DNA of 64,000 nt from a bacterium (GTDB lineage: Bacteria > Krumholzibacteriota > Krumholzibacteriia > Krumholzibacteriales > Krumholzibacteriaceae). This document shows positions 1 to 8,902 of the stretch, in pieces (positions within the stretch are counted from its first letter, which is position 1; each line of letters starts with the position of its first letter). The position numbers and the translations under genes were made by a program. Under the pieces are notes generated by a model, which was not told where the DNA came from, did no database searches, and was given only the letters and a program-made list of their open reading frames with translations. The stretch spans positions 2,487,830 through 2,551,829 of the forward strand of contig CP070727.1 in NCBI GenBank assembly GCA_020350885.1, written 5' to 3'.

Positions 1-2
1 AC

Positions 3-1346
3 TACGTCGAGCCGCGCTTCTCGCCCGACGGCAAGCACGTCGTCTACCGCAAGCGCAACCAGATCGGGATCATAAAATCGACGGAAACCGACGCCAAGGG
101 AGAAGCGCTCGATCTAACGGATCTCAAGATGTACCTCGACCCGCGGGCCGAGTGGCGGCAAATCTTCAACGAGGCCTGGCGGATGGAACGCGATTTTTAT
201 TACGAGCCCGACATGCACGGTCTCGATTGGGCGGTCATGAAGGAAAAATACGGGCGGTTATTACCGTACGTATCCTGCCGACAGGATATGCGTTTCCTCA
301 TCGGCGAACTCATCGGCGAACTCAACACCTCACACACCTATGTCTTCGGCGGGGATATCAGGCGGGATGCCGAGTATGTCAATGTGGGTATGCTCGGTGT
401 CGACTGGGAAGCCGATCCGAAGAGCAACCGGTACCGATTCAAAAAAATCTACCGTGTAACCGATTGGACACGCGAGATCATACCGCCGCTTGCTCGACCC
501 GGTGTCGATGTCGCAGAGGGCGACTACCTTCTGCGGGTTAACGGTGAAGAGGTCACCACCGGGCGGAACATCTATAGTTATTTCCAGGACCTTGCAGGGG
601 AGCAGGTGACGATCCTGGTGAACGGCAAGCCAGCGCACAAGGGAGCGCGCGAATACACCGTTGCCCCGATTCGTGGGGAAGGTACGATCCGTTACCTCGA
701 TTGGGTGGAGCATAACCGGAAGGTCGCCGAAGAGAAGTCGGGAGGTCTCATCGGGTACCTTCATCTGCCCGATACGTATCTCGGCTCTTGCCGGGAATTT
801 CCGAAATACTACTATTCGCAGCTCCGCAAGAAGGGGCTTATCATCGATGGCCGGTTCAACGGCGGCGGCCTCGATCCGTACATCTTCCTCAGACGCCTCA
901 TGACTGAGCCGCTCGCATACTGGACTCGCCGGTATTCCTTCGATCAAACGAATCCCGCTGTGGCGACGCGTGCACACATGGTCTGCCTCACGGATATGCA
1001 CGCGGGTTCCGGCGGGGATATGCTGCCGATGGAGTTCCAGATGCTCGGGATGGGACCGGTTATCGGGACGCGCACATGGGGGGGATTGGTCGGTGTCTCG
1101 ATGTGGATCCCACTGATCGACGGCGGCGGCATGTCGGCGCCCGATTACCGGATCTATGATCCGAGGGGTAAGTGGATCGTCGAGAACGAGGGAGTGAAAC
1201 CGGATATCGTCGTCGACCTCGATCCGGTGGAGGTGGCAAACGGGCACGACGCCCAGCTCATGAAGGCGATCGAAGTGCTCATGAAGAAGATAAAGGCGGA
1301 TCCGAGACCGTGGCCCACGCACGAACCGTTCCCGGTGGACAGGTAG
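3..1346 (+). CDS. Tricorn-like S41 family protease, C-terminal part (5' truncated)
   Basis: The reading frame is open from the window edge, so the true start lies upstream; about 447 residues are visible. The first residues (RFSPDGKHVVYRKRN) look like the last blade of a beta-propeller of the WD40/TolB type. They are followed by a helical C1-like segment, a PDZ-like segment (GVDVAEGDYLLRVNGEEV) and the C2 protease core. HAGSGGDMLP carries the likely nucleophilic Ser, and GGLVGVSMW and a C-terminal NEGVKPDI segment match the tricorn core. In this family the propeller and PDZ domain feed peptides to a Ser protease that degrades oligopeptides. Cellular location cannot be judged without the N-terminus. 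Family assignment is firm; substrate is not known. Confidence 0.88.
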   Translation, partial: YVEPRFSPDGKHVVYRKRNQIGIIKSTETDAKGEALDLTDLKMYLDPRAEWRQIFNEAWRMERDFYYEPDMHGLDWAVMKEKYGRLLPYVSCRQDMRFLIGELIGELNTSHTYVFGGDIRRDAEYVNVGMLGVDWEADPKSNRYRFKKIYRVTDWTREIIPPLARPGVDVAEGDYLLRVNGEEVTTGRNIYSYFQDLAGEQVTILVNGKPAHKGAREYTVAPIRGEGTIRYLDWVEHNRKVAEEKSGGLIGYLHLPDTYLGSCREFPKYYYSQLRKKGLIIDGRFNGGGLDPYIFLRRLMTEPLAYWTRRYSFDQTNPAVATRAHMVCLTDMHAGSGGDMLPMEFQMLGMGPVIGTRTWGGLVGVSMWIPLIDGGGMSAPDYRIYDPRGKWIVENEGVKPDIVVDLDPVEVANGHDAQLMKAIEVLMKKIKADPRPWPTHEPFPVDR

Positions 1347-1385
1347 GATCCTCCTCTTGAGCGGTGGATGATGGTTCGGCGGGGA

Positions 1386-2141
1386 TTACAGCTCTGACGG
1401 GGTTTCAATGAAGTGGGTAGGTAGGTCAAGCTCCTGCTTCACCATTTCACTCAGTGCCTTGAGTCCCACCGTCTCCGTGGCGTAATGTCCAGAACATATT
1501 AAACTTACGCCACCCTCACGTGCTGGGTGGTAGGCCGTATATGAGGGCTCGCCCGTCAGAAGTGCATCGCATCCCAGTCGTGCCGCCTCCTCCATGAGGA
1601 ATCCCCCGTTCCCAGAGACGATGCCGAGTTTCGAGATGCGTTCGGGACCGAATGCGAAGGTACGCACCGGTGCACCGAGCGATTTTCTCAGGCTTGCCGC
1701 CAGTGACCGGACCGTCACAGGGCGGGTGAGATGACCGTAGAGGCCGATTCGGTGTCCTTTGTATAGACCGAAGGATTTTGGTTCACGGATGCGTACGAGA
1801 CGCGCCAGTTGAATATTGTTCCCGATTTCCGGATGGCAGTCGAGCGGCAGGTGGCAGGCATAGAGCGAGATACTATGTTTCAGGAGCGTGCCGATACGTT
1901 TGGCCATGATTCCCGTGATGGGAACCGCATCACCCCAGAAGAGGCCGTGATGGACGATCAGGAGGTCGGCGCGTATCCGGGCGGCACGCCTGATGGATTC
2001 CATGCATGCGTCCACCGCGAAGGCCGCTCTGCGGACACGTACTGAGCCCTCGACTTGTAATCCATTGAGGGACGTATCCTGTGGGAAGTCTGCCGTCTTG
2101 AGTGTTTCGTCCAGGTACCGGACAATGGTGCCGAGTAGCAC
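1386..2141 (-). CDS. Nif3-like dinuclear metal centre protein (GTP cyclohydrolase I type 2 / YbgI family)
   Basis: This 251-residue protein has the family signature: LNGLQVEG near the N-terminus, the metal-binding LLIVHHGLFWGD motif, YACHLPLDCHPEIGNN with further His/Asp ligands, and a C-terminal GHYATETVGL segment. The length matches the short form of the family, without the inserted PII-like domain. Members form toroidal hexamers with a di-metal site; the physiological reaction is unsettled. Its start codon follows the stop of the upstream metallophosphatase by one base, so the two genes are almost certainly translated from one mRNA headed by the large sigma54-type regulator. Confidence 0.9.
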   Translation of the reverse strand: MLLGTIVRYLDETLKTADFPQDTSLNGLQVEGSVRVRRAAFAVDACMESIRRAARIRADLLIVHHGLFWGDAVPITGIMAKRIGTLLKHSISLYACHLPLDCHPEIGNNIQLARLVRIREPKSFGLYKGHRIGLYGHLTRPVTVRSLAASLRKSLGAPVRTFAFGPERISKLGIVSGNGGFLMEEAARLGCDALLTGEPSYTAYHPAREGGVSLICSGHYATETVGLKALSEMVKQELDLPTHFIETPSEL

Positions 2142-2142
2142 G

Positions 2143-3180
2143 CTATAATCCTCCCAGAAACCTCCCGAGATCCTCCCGCCGCATCTCGTTTTCGTAGAGC
2201 CGCTCGAGCTCCATCATATGGGGGTGCCGTTTCAGCTTGCGTGCCGCTATACCGACATCGAGTGCTTCGGTCAGAAGGCGTCCATCTTTGTAACTGATCC
2301 GTATCTCCGTCAAGGATCTCCGCTTATCTCCGTTATCGACGACGAGACTCTTATCGACGGTCTCCGAATGTGTTGTTTCATGTGAGCGATGTGCATTGAT
2401 TACCACATCGATGCCGGGAACCTCTCTCGCCAGCTCAAGGCTGTTGGTCCAGCCCTGATGGCTCAGTGCGACTATTACATTACAGCCTTCTTGCCTGAGC
2501 CGGGATACCATTTCCAGGGCGGTCAACTTTGTGTTCCGTATGTCGTAGTATCGCGTGATCTCCTTGTCTATGGAATGTACAAAATAGGGAAGCACAACAC
2601 CGAAAAATCCGATCTTCACACCGCCCCTGCGGCCGAAGAGCGTCCATTTTCCGCCAACATGCTTTATAATGTAGGGCGAGGCGAGCAATGTACTTTCACG
2701 CTTATCGAAGATGTTTGTGGTGAGGAGTGGCAGATCGTATTTCTTGGCTGCATCGAGGAGTTTTGAGTACCCGCAATGGATATCCCTTTCGCCAACTACG
2801 ATGGCGTCGTAGTCCATTCGCTTCATACCCTCGAGTAAATATCGGTTCGAGATATCGAATCTCTTGTGCTTTTGATCATTGAGGAAGTCGCCGGTGTCCA
2901 CGAGAAGGACCGGGTTCTCGTCTCTCCGCCGTTCGATGAGGGAAGCCCACCGGGCCATCCCGGAGTACTGCTCTTTCTTTCAACTGCACGGTTCCCGATA
3001 GCCCCACAGTTCGTTGGTGACGAATATACTGATCGTCATTCCGTCGAGGTCGGTCGTTGCGGCGGATTCCGAGCCCGAGATATATACCTTGAGAGGGATG
3101 TAGATGGCAAGCAGGACGAGTAGCAGGATCAGGCCCGCACGTATGAATATGTAATGCGGTCTCACGGCAATCTTAACCAT
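2143..3180 (-). CDS. Probable selenoprotein: UshA/5'-nucleotidase-like membrane-anchored metallophosphatase with in-frame TGA
   Basis: Two same-frame ORFs (3180-2980 and 2958-2143) are joined by one TGA; read through, they give 345 residues. Residues 1-30 form a membrane anchor or uncleaved signal (ILLLVLLAIYIPL). ISIFVTNELWGYREPCS is followed by the TGA at codon 67 and then KKEQYSGMARWASLIE. This lines up with the G-Y-x-E-P-C-G-C...GG-L-A-R-R start of secreted metallophosphatases, with TGA at the second Cys. Downstream, VDTGDFLN, VGERDIHCG, LSHQGW and INAHRSH are metallophosphatase ligand motifs. The gene overlaps the regulator's end by 8 nt and abuts the Nif3-like gene. Alternatives are a stop mutation, a sequencing error (TGC/TGT to TGA), or re-initiation at 2958, which would lose the membrane anchor and EPC motif. 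Homology and frame are direct; selenocysteine is inference. Confidence 0.75.
2950..2963 (-). promoter_or_regulatory. Candidate bacterial SECIS hairpin
   Basis: On the minus strand, a perfect 5-bp stem CCGGG/CCCGG encloses the loop AUGG. It starts 17 nt after the TGA, which puts the apical loop about 21 nt downstream, within the spacing known for bacterial SECIS elements. Imperfect pairing continues outward. The usual G in the first two loop positions is met only if the closing G-C pair opens. It is therefore a plausible, not decisive, SelB-binding element. Confidence 0.4.
2980..2982 (-). other. In-frame TGA, predicted selenocysteine codon
   Basis: The codon sits at position 67 of the metallophosphatase, two residues after Cys65 in the context E-P-C-S-(TGA)-K-K. 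The family usually has Cys here, which is the typical exchange in Cys/Sec homologue pairs. TGA is used as a normal stop elsewhere in this window, for example at the pyrK end overlapping pyrD, so a global recoding of TGA is unlikely. Confidence 0.65.
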
Positions 3181-6100
3181 TATTCTTCAACTTCGAGTAC
3201 AGCGTCGGCTTCGAGATACCGAGGAATGCCGCGGCCTTGGTCTTGTCTCCCACACGCTCGACGATCTTCTGAATGAGCATTCCTTGGACCTTTGGAAGGA
3301 TCGGGTCGCTCGACGAGAATTCGACGGTGTCGATCAGCGATTCAAGTATGTCCTCGAAACTCGCTTGCATCTCCTCCTGGCTGCTTTGCTGTCGTTTCAT
3401 GATGTACTGTGGGAGATCCTCTGGTAGGATCACATCCTTCTTGGAGATGATGATCATCCTGTTGATCGTGTTCTCGAGCTCCCGGACGTTCCCCTGCCAA
3501 TCGAACTCGACGAGATAGGTCATCGCCTCGGGGGAAATCTTCTTCACTGGAATATTATAGAGGCGACAGAAGGTCGTCAAGAAGTGATTACAAAGGAGCG
3601 GTATGTCTTCCTTTCGCTCACGCAGGGCCGGTATCCTGATCGGAAAGATATTGATACGGTAGTAAAGATCTTCCCGGAACCTACCCTCTTTTACCAGGGT
3701 CAGAAGTTCTTTGTTCGTGGCGGCGATGATCCTCACATTTGTGGAGATCTCCTTCGTACCTCCGACACGGTAGAACTTCTGCTCCTCGAGTACACGCAGC
3801 AGCTTCGGTTGGAGCTTGAGTGACATATCACCGATCTCGTTGAGAAAGATCGTGCCTCCGTTTGCCGATTCGAAATGGCCGGTCTTCTGGCGGTGGGCAC
3901 CGGTGAAGGCGCCCCGCTCGTGTCCGAAGAGCTCGCTCTCCAGTAATTCGCCCGGAAACGCCGAGCAGTTGAGAGAATGGAAAGGCCGATCCCGTCTGTT
4001 CCCCGAGTAGTGGATGGTCTTGGCGATAAGGTCTTTTCCGACACCACTCGGACCGGTGAGGAGCAGTGTCGTCTCCATGTCCTTGATACTTTCGATAAGC
4101 TCGTAGATATGCCGGATAGGGGGGCTGTTTCCAATAATATCGTGGAAGGTGACGCGCCCTTTCGATTTCGCCACTTCAGGCTTGATATGGATCTTCGACT
4201 TTTCGATTTCACCGATCTTTTCTGAAAGGATCGTTCTCTCGAGTGCCAGAGCGACTTGCTGGCTGAAAGCCAGCAGGAAACTGTGGTCTGCATCCTTTGT
4301 TCTCGCGTTCTGCGTCGCTGAGTCGAGATAGAGAAATCCTGTTACCTCATCCTGTATCCGAAGGGGTATGCAAATAATTCTGGGATGCTGCTTCAGAAAA
4401 CGTGCGCTTATCTTTCCCTTCGGGATATTGTTCCGGGAGATGTCGATCGGATAACCGACTTGCCGGGCGAGACCGATCATTCCAATGACGTTCTTGTCAG
4501 TCAGGAGGCCGCCCATGTTCTCATCGCCATCGGCTGCCAGGATGCGGACGCCGGTCTTCGCGTCGGTTTGGAGGATGAGTGTGGCCCGATCCATGCCGGT
4601 GATATTTCTAGCGATCTCGGTTATCGCTTTGTTCAACCGCTCGGTGTCATACATGGTTCGGATGAGTGCGGTCACCCGGCAGAGGGCCTTGAATCGGGCG
4701 GCATCAGAATTGATATGATCCAGCGCGAGTGGTGAGCGTTGATCGAGCTGTTCCTGGAGACGGCGCACATTCTCCGGAATCTCTTCCTCCTTGTTGCAGA
4801 GGACGGTTGCGCGAAGGTGATACTCCCGTGCCAGTGGTTCGTTTCCTTCGGCCATGAAGAGTTCACCGATCTCTGCTGCAATGGCGGCGGCTGTGTTCTT
4901 CCGGCCGAGGATCGAGAGCTCCAGGCTGGCTCCCTCGAGAGAGTGCCGTCCCAGGTCACGTTTTCCCTCGGCCAGGTAGATACGCCCCTCGAGGATGTTC
5001 AGGAGTGCCGTTTCGAGTCGTGAGCCGATCCTGCGGTTGATGTTCTTGGCCTTGCTGAGGAAATCGGTCGCTTCAGCGGTCTTCTCCTCGGCAAGGCTCA
5101 GCTCACCCAGGCGGCGATAGGTACATGCACGTTCGCGATCCGAGCTGGTCTTCGTACAGTACTGGAGGTCACGGAGATACCAGTTCCGGGCGGCGTCGAA
5201 GTTGCCGAGACGGTATTGAATCTCACCCATCGTCCCGCAACCCTCGGCGAGCAGCTGTTGGTTTCCGATATCCTCGGCGAGCTGGCAGGCCAACGTACAG
5301 CTCTTCTCTGCCTCTTTCATGTTTTCCATACCGAGATAGGTCAAGGCGATGTTTAGATGAGCAGCGGCGATACCCGGCAGGTTATTGTGACGATGCTTGA
5401 TCTCCATACTCTTTTGAAAGCATTCGAGCGCCTCTTTCATTCGCCCCATCGATTTGTATACCAGGCCGAGGTTGTTGTAACTGCTGGCTATGCCGATCTC
5501 ATCGTTGCTCTCCTCGCGCAGTAATAGGCAGCGTTTGTGGCATAGGATCGCATCGTCGTACTTGCTCCTGTTCCAGTTGATCGTACCCATCAAATTGTAC
5601 GACTGCGCGATCTCGATCGGGTGCTGCTTGTCGTCGAGCAGCTTGTGTACGAGAAGGCAGTTCTCCCATGACTTGTCGAATCCGCCAAGCCTGTAGTGGA
5701 TCCAGGCGAGATCGTTGTAGAGCTTGGCACGCTCATGTGCCAGAAGATGCTCCCCATGGGTGTCGAGGGTGCGCTCGAGAAGCCGTTCGGCTTTCAGAAA
5801 TTCTCCCTTCTTTTCGAGTATCTCGCATTCGTGCCTGACGGCTTCCACGAGCAGGGCGCGGTACTTCTGGCTTTCCTTGTCGCGCAGGGCTTGCTCCCGG
5901 CAACGTCGGTAGATGCTTTCCGCCTTGCTTATGTTTCCGATCAATGAGAAGTAATTGCCGAGCTCGATGAGTAGCCTAAAGCGTGTTTCGGCCGGGAGGT
6001 AGCTTTCGAGCTTTTCGCTGAAGAAACTCTCGTTGAAGCAGGTGATAGCACTCAGCCGTTTATTCATGAGAAGAGTATGGAAGAGCTTGTAGCCCTCGAG

Positions 6101-7822
6101 GGCGGCCTCGGCTTTCTCTCCGCCTCCGACGAGATGGTAAAAGATGTAGAGGAGCGGCGCGCTCTTCATACCCTTGAGAATCAGTGCCGTATTCCGGTGA
6201 ATCTGCTTTCTCCGTTTCTCGGGAATCCGCTTCAAAACCATTTCGGATAGGCTCTTGCAGGAGAGACTGTAGAGAAGGCAGATGTCGCCGTCTGCGAGAC
6301 AGGAAATGTCGGCCCGTACCCGGACGAGCCCGAGTAAACAGAGTTGTTGGAGTAGGGAGTAGATGCTGTTCTCTTCGGTTGTGTAGATGTTTCGTATGAA
6401 CGAGAGGGGTGCCTCGAATTTGAAGATGGCTAGAAAGGTGAGTACGGACTGAACGTCATCACGGAGTGTGCCGATGGAGGGAGTTTGGGTTTTCCGTTTT
6501 GGCGAGCCCTCTTCGGCATACAGGCGCCTTACGGCGTAGTTCAAAAAAGCAAGTGGTCTTTTCAGATCGATGCGCTTGGATAACGATTGTACATACATGG
6601 CGGGAAGGTATTGCGCCAGCACCCTGCGCTTCTGGGATTCGGTAGGAACTGGGAGCTCGATCTCCTTCACCGCAATCCCTTTCTTCCGGCTTTCTTCGTA
6701 CAGGGTTTCAAGAAAATAGGCTGGAGGGTTCTCGTTGATGGCGAGGACTGCGAGGTTGCACTGTTCGAGTTCCCGGCAGAGCCGGTCCAGGAGATAGCAG
6801 CTCAACAGATTTTCCTGGATATGATCGTCGATGATTACGAAGTCGTGCGTTTCATTCGATGCGCATTCCTCGTGATTGCTGAAGAGCGTCTGATCGGATA
6901 TGATCGCCCCCCTGCGGTACCCCCATTGATGTTGCAATCGCTGTTCGATCTCGGAGAGGAAGCGCGTTTTTCCCTCCCCGCTTGTACCCCTGACGATAAC
7001 GATCTGCTTTGTTCCTTCCTGTGCCTCGGCAGCCGCACGTTTTAGAGACTCCAAGGCCTTGTGCGGTATATGGGACGGCAGTTCCCGCCTGGTAACGAGC
7101 ATGGGATCGGGAGGGCCGGTATCCAGGAAGGTACACAGGCTGTCGAGGATTTCGTAGAGTTGCTCTCCGGAGATAGTCTCATCGAGTGAATCGAGCTTTT
7201 CGGCGATTGCTGTACAAACCTCGCAGTCCTTGGGTGCGAGGTATTGCGAGAAGGTGATCAGGATCTCTGCAAGCGTGCGAAGCTCGGAAAACAATGGCTC
7301 ACGGTGTCTTTCGTATTTACTGCCCCCCTGGTGCAGCTTCTCGATTATCTCCCCCGGAAGCAGGTACGCTGTCGGCAGAATGGTGGGCGAACCGTTTGCT
7401 ATGACGATCGAATCGGTCGTGAGGTTGTAAAAGTAGAGACCGGAAGACAGTTTTTCGAGTATCTGCGAGGCCAGGTTTTTGAGAAGTTCGAGATTCTTCG
7501 AGTGCTTCATCCCCGGAAGCGCCTTGGTCAGAGGAATCAGCTCTGCTTGCGGAAGGAGAAAGGAAATCCCATTCTCCCCCGTCTGGAGGGAGAGTGTCGG
7601 TGGCGTGAGGGTACCAGATTGGGAGAAGAGGAAGTCACGCAACTTGAGGTCATCCAGGGAGAGAGTGAGACCGGAGGGCGGCATAATGGAAAAGTAGAGA
7701 TAATCCTTGTCACTGAGAGAATCACTCACGCAGAAACCCTGCCACGGCGGATAGTTTCCCAGTACCTTTTTGATGTTGTAGCGCGACATGAGGCCTTCTT
7801 CGTATCCTTTATTCTTCATCAT
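3173..7822 (-). CDS. Giant sensor/sigma54-dependent activator: kinase-like, STAND-type ATPase, TPR, GAF, AAA+ and Fis domains
   Basis: The 1549-residue protein starts with about 240 residues resembling a degenerate protein-kinase fold. A P-loop ATPase of the MalT/STAND type follows (RGTSGEGKTR near residue 280), then roughly 400 residues of TPR repeats (about 620-1000), a GAF domain (about 1050-1200), a sigma54 AAA+ domain and a Fis-type HTH (TKAAAFLGISKPTLYSKLK) at the C-terminus. The AAA+ part has Walker A GPSGVGKD, an intact GAFTGA loop for sigma54 contact, and RELENTINR. The Walker B core reads IFLNEIGD, with Asn where Asp is usual. It is the first gene of an operon with the TGA-containing metallophosphatase and the Nif3-like gene. 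The domain order predicts ligand-gated activation of sigma54 promoters; the signal is unknown. Confidence 0.9.
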   Translation of the reverse strand: MMKNKGYEEGLMSRYNIKKVLGNYPPWQGFCVSDSLSDKDYLYFSIMPPSGLTLSLDDLKLRDFLFSQSGTLTPPTLSLQTGENGISFLLPQAELIPLTKALPGMKHSKNLELLKNLASQILEKLSSGLYFYNLTTDSIVIANGSPTILPTAYLLPGEIIEKLHQGGSKYERHREPLFSELRTLAEILITFSQYLAPKDCEVCTAIAEKLDSLDETISGEQLYEILDSLCTFLDTGPPDPMLVTRRELPSHIPHKALESLKRAAAEAQEGTKQIVIVRGTSGEGKTRFLSEIEQRLQHQWGYRRGAIISDQTLFSNHEECASNETHDFVIIDDHIQENLLSCYLLDRLCRELEQCNLAVLAINENPPAYFLETLYEESRKKGIAVKEIELPVPTESQKRRVLAQYLPAMYVQSLSKRIDLKRPLAFLNYAVRRLYAEEGSPKRKTQTPSIGTLRDDVQSVLTFLAIFKFEAPLSFIRNIYTTEENSIYSLLQQLCLLGLVRVRADISCLADGDICLLYSLSCKSLSEMVLKRIPEKRRKQIHRNTALILKGMKSAPLLYIFYHLVGGGEKAEAALEGYKLFHTLLMNKRLSAITCFNESFFSEKLESYLPAETRFRLLIELGNYFSLIGNISKAESIYRRCREQALRDKESQKYRALLVEAVRHECEILEKKGEFLKAERLLERTLDTHGEHLLAHERAKLYNDLAWIHYRLGGFDKSWENCLLVHKLLDDKQHPIEIAQSYNLMGTINWNRSKYDDAILCHKRCLLLREESNDEIGIASSYNNLGLVYKSMGRMKEALECFQKSMEIKHRHNNLPGIAAAHLNIALTYLGMENMKEAEKSCTLACQLAEDIGNQQLLAEGCGTMGEIQYRLGNFDAARNWYLRDLQYCTKTSSDRERACTYRRLGELSLAEEKTAEATDFLSKAKNINRRIGSRLETALLNILEGRIYLAEGKRDLGRHSLEGASLELSILGRKNTAAAIAAEIGELFMAEGNEPLAREYHLRATVLCNKEEEIPENVRRLQEQLDQRSPLALDHINSDAARFKALCRVTALIRTMYDTERLNKAITEIARNITGMDRATLILQTDAKTGVRILAADGDENMGGLLTDKNVIGMIGLARQVGYPIDISRNNIPKGKISARFLKQHPRIICIPLRIQDEVTGFLYLDSATQNARTKDADHSFLLAFSQQVALALERTILSEKIGEIEKSKIHIKPEVAKSKGRVTFHDIIGNSPPIRHIYELIESIKDMETTLLLTGPSGVGKDLIAKTIHYSGNRRDRPFHSLNCSAFPGELLESELFGHERGAFTGAHRQKTGHFESANGGTIFLNEIGDMSLKLQPKLLRVLEEQKFYRVGGTKEISTNVRIIAATNKELLTLVKEGRFREDLYYRINIFPIRIPALRERKEDIPLLCNHFLTTFCRLYNIPVKKISPEAMTYLVEFDWQGNVRELENTINRMIIISKKDVILPEDLPQYIMKRQQSSQEEMQASFEDILESLIDTVEFSSSDPILPKVQGMLIQKIVERVGDKTKAAAFLGISKPTLYSKLKNNG

Positions 7823-7971
7823 TCAAAACCTGTTAAGATTATTGACTGGTAAAATTATTTTACAAGAGAAATTCCTTCATGACAAGCATTAAATCGTCCA
7901 TCCGCCCAAGGCTTCCGTAATTAAATATATATAATTAACTTGTGTAATACTGGGAGCTTGTCCAACGGGAT

Positions 7972-8316
7972 CTACGGTATGTAGAGCATCCTGCCGCAGT
8001 TTTCACATACCAGCAGTTCGTGGCTATGAGCTGCGGAGAAGAAGGATGTGGGAAGCTTCACGAAGCAGCCGAGGCAGAGATCGCCCGTAACCGGCAGGAT
8101 CCCCATTCTATAGTGTTTTGCGAGTTTCTCGTACCGCTGGAGCAATGCTGGTGGTATCTTACTCGCAAGTTTCTTCCTCGCTTCTTGAAGCTCATTGAGC
8201 CCGGTGAGCTTGAATCCCATGCTCTCGAGTTCCTTGGATGTGGATGTATCCTTGGCTTCTTTGATCATGATGTCCAGATCCTGCAATGCAATGAGCAACC
8301 GGTGTTCTTCCTTCAA
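7972..8316 (-). CDS. Short C4 zinc-ribbon protein (CdsZ/DUF164-like)
   Basis: The 114-residue product has a helical, coiled-coil-like N-terminal half and a C-terminal zinc ribbon with two CxxC pairs (CLGC and CENC) about 23 residues apart, ending GRMLYIP. This is the C-terminal ribbon of the C4-type zinc-ribbon family, whose usual members are about 240 residues long, so this is a shortened version. Its start overlaps the stop of the PTS IIA-like gene by 4 nt, indicating translational coupling. Its function is not established. Confidence 0.8.
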   Translation of the reverse strand: MKEEHRLLIALQDLDIMIKEAKDTSTSKELESMGFKLTGLNELQEARKKLASKIPPALLQRYEKLAKHYRMGILPVTGDLCLGCFVKLPTSFFSAAHSHELLVCENCGRMLYIP

Positions 8317-8780
8317 CTCTCGATTCCTCCGAGAATTTCAATGAGCGACGGAAAATCTTTTACATCATGGAGTTTCTTCAGTAATGATTGATTCTGGACA
8401 ATGCCGATCAGATTACTGAGCAACGACAGGTAGGTCTCTGCTCCCCTGTCCGAGGGGGCAAGGATCAAGAAAAAGATCCTAGTGGGCTTTCCGTCGAGGG
8501 AATCGAAATCCACCCCGGAAGAAGACTTGGCGAAGAGAACGGTAAGTCGTTTTATGGCAAGGGATTTGCCATGGGGGAATGCCACGCCGTTTCCGAGACC
8601 GGTGCTACCGAGACTTTCGCGGTTTTTCAGCATCTCCATGATGAAACGTTCGTCCGATATCCGTCTCGCAAGTGCAAGATGGCGGACCATCTCCTGGAGT
8701 GCTGAAGTCTTTTTTCTGGAGCGGAGATGAAAGAGGCATAGATCTTCTTCAAAGAACGAAACCAGCTCGTTTGCTTCCAT
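8313..8780 (-). CDS. PTS EIIA (fructose/nitrogen-regulatory type) domain protein
   Basis: The protein is a single EIIA domain of about 155 residues. GVAFPHGKS holds the phosphorylatable His, and the ESLGSTGLGNG and FFLILAPSDRGAETYLSLLS segments are typical of PtsN and fructose EIIA proteins. No EIIB or EIIC partner lies nearby, so a regulatory role is more likely than sugar uptake. I prefer the Met at 8780 because a promoter-like pair at 8814-8842 would put the transcript start near 8807. An in-frame ATG at 8804 would add eight residues. Confidence 0.87.
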   Translation of the reverse strand: MEANELVSFFEEDLCLFHLRSRKKTSALQEMVRHLALARRISDERFIMEMLKNRESLGSTGLGNGVAFPHGKSLAIKRLTVLFAKSSSGVDFDSLDGKPTRIFFLILAPSDRGAETYLSLLSNLIGIVQNQSLLKKLHDVKDFPSLIEILGGIES

Positions 8781-8813
8781 ATGTACTCGTGCTTTCCCGT
8801 TCAACTCAATAGT

Positions 8814-8842
8814 TGTATAACAATTTAAACTTTTTTTGACAA
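8814..8842 (-). promoter_or_regulatory. Candidate sigma70-type promoter for the PTS IIA/zinc-ribbon operon
   Basis: On the minus strand a TTGTCA box at 8842-8837 and a TATACA box at 8819-8814 are separated by 17 nt of A/T-rich sequence. The predicted start lies near 8807, close to the gene. Confidence 0.5.
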
Positions 8843-8902
8843 TACATTTTTGATATGCTCCCGCTGATTTTCGATGACTGACCGACCCCTGGTGGTTTCA
8901 CT

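Noticed and set aside
330..1322. A 330-residue open frame antisense to the tricorn-like gene
   Set aside because: Composition is that of a GC-rich shadow frame, and the sense strand encodes a clear protease.
2143..2958. Treating the metallophosphatase as an independent 271-residue gene starting at 2958
   Set aside because: It would lack the membrane anchor and E-P-C motif found directly upstream in the same frame, and has no convincing Shine-Dalgarno; one gene with recoded TGA is more economical.
2980..2982. Genome-wide reassignment of TGA
   Set aside because: Many genes here end in TGA with tight overlaps to the next start, so TGA is a normal stop.
8836..8864. TTGACA as a plus-strand promoter for rsgA
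   Set aside because: No -10 box lies at 16-18 nt; the same region makes a better minus-strand promoter.
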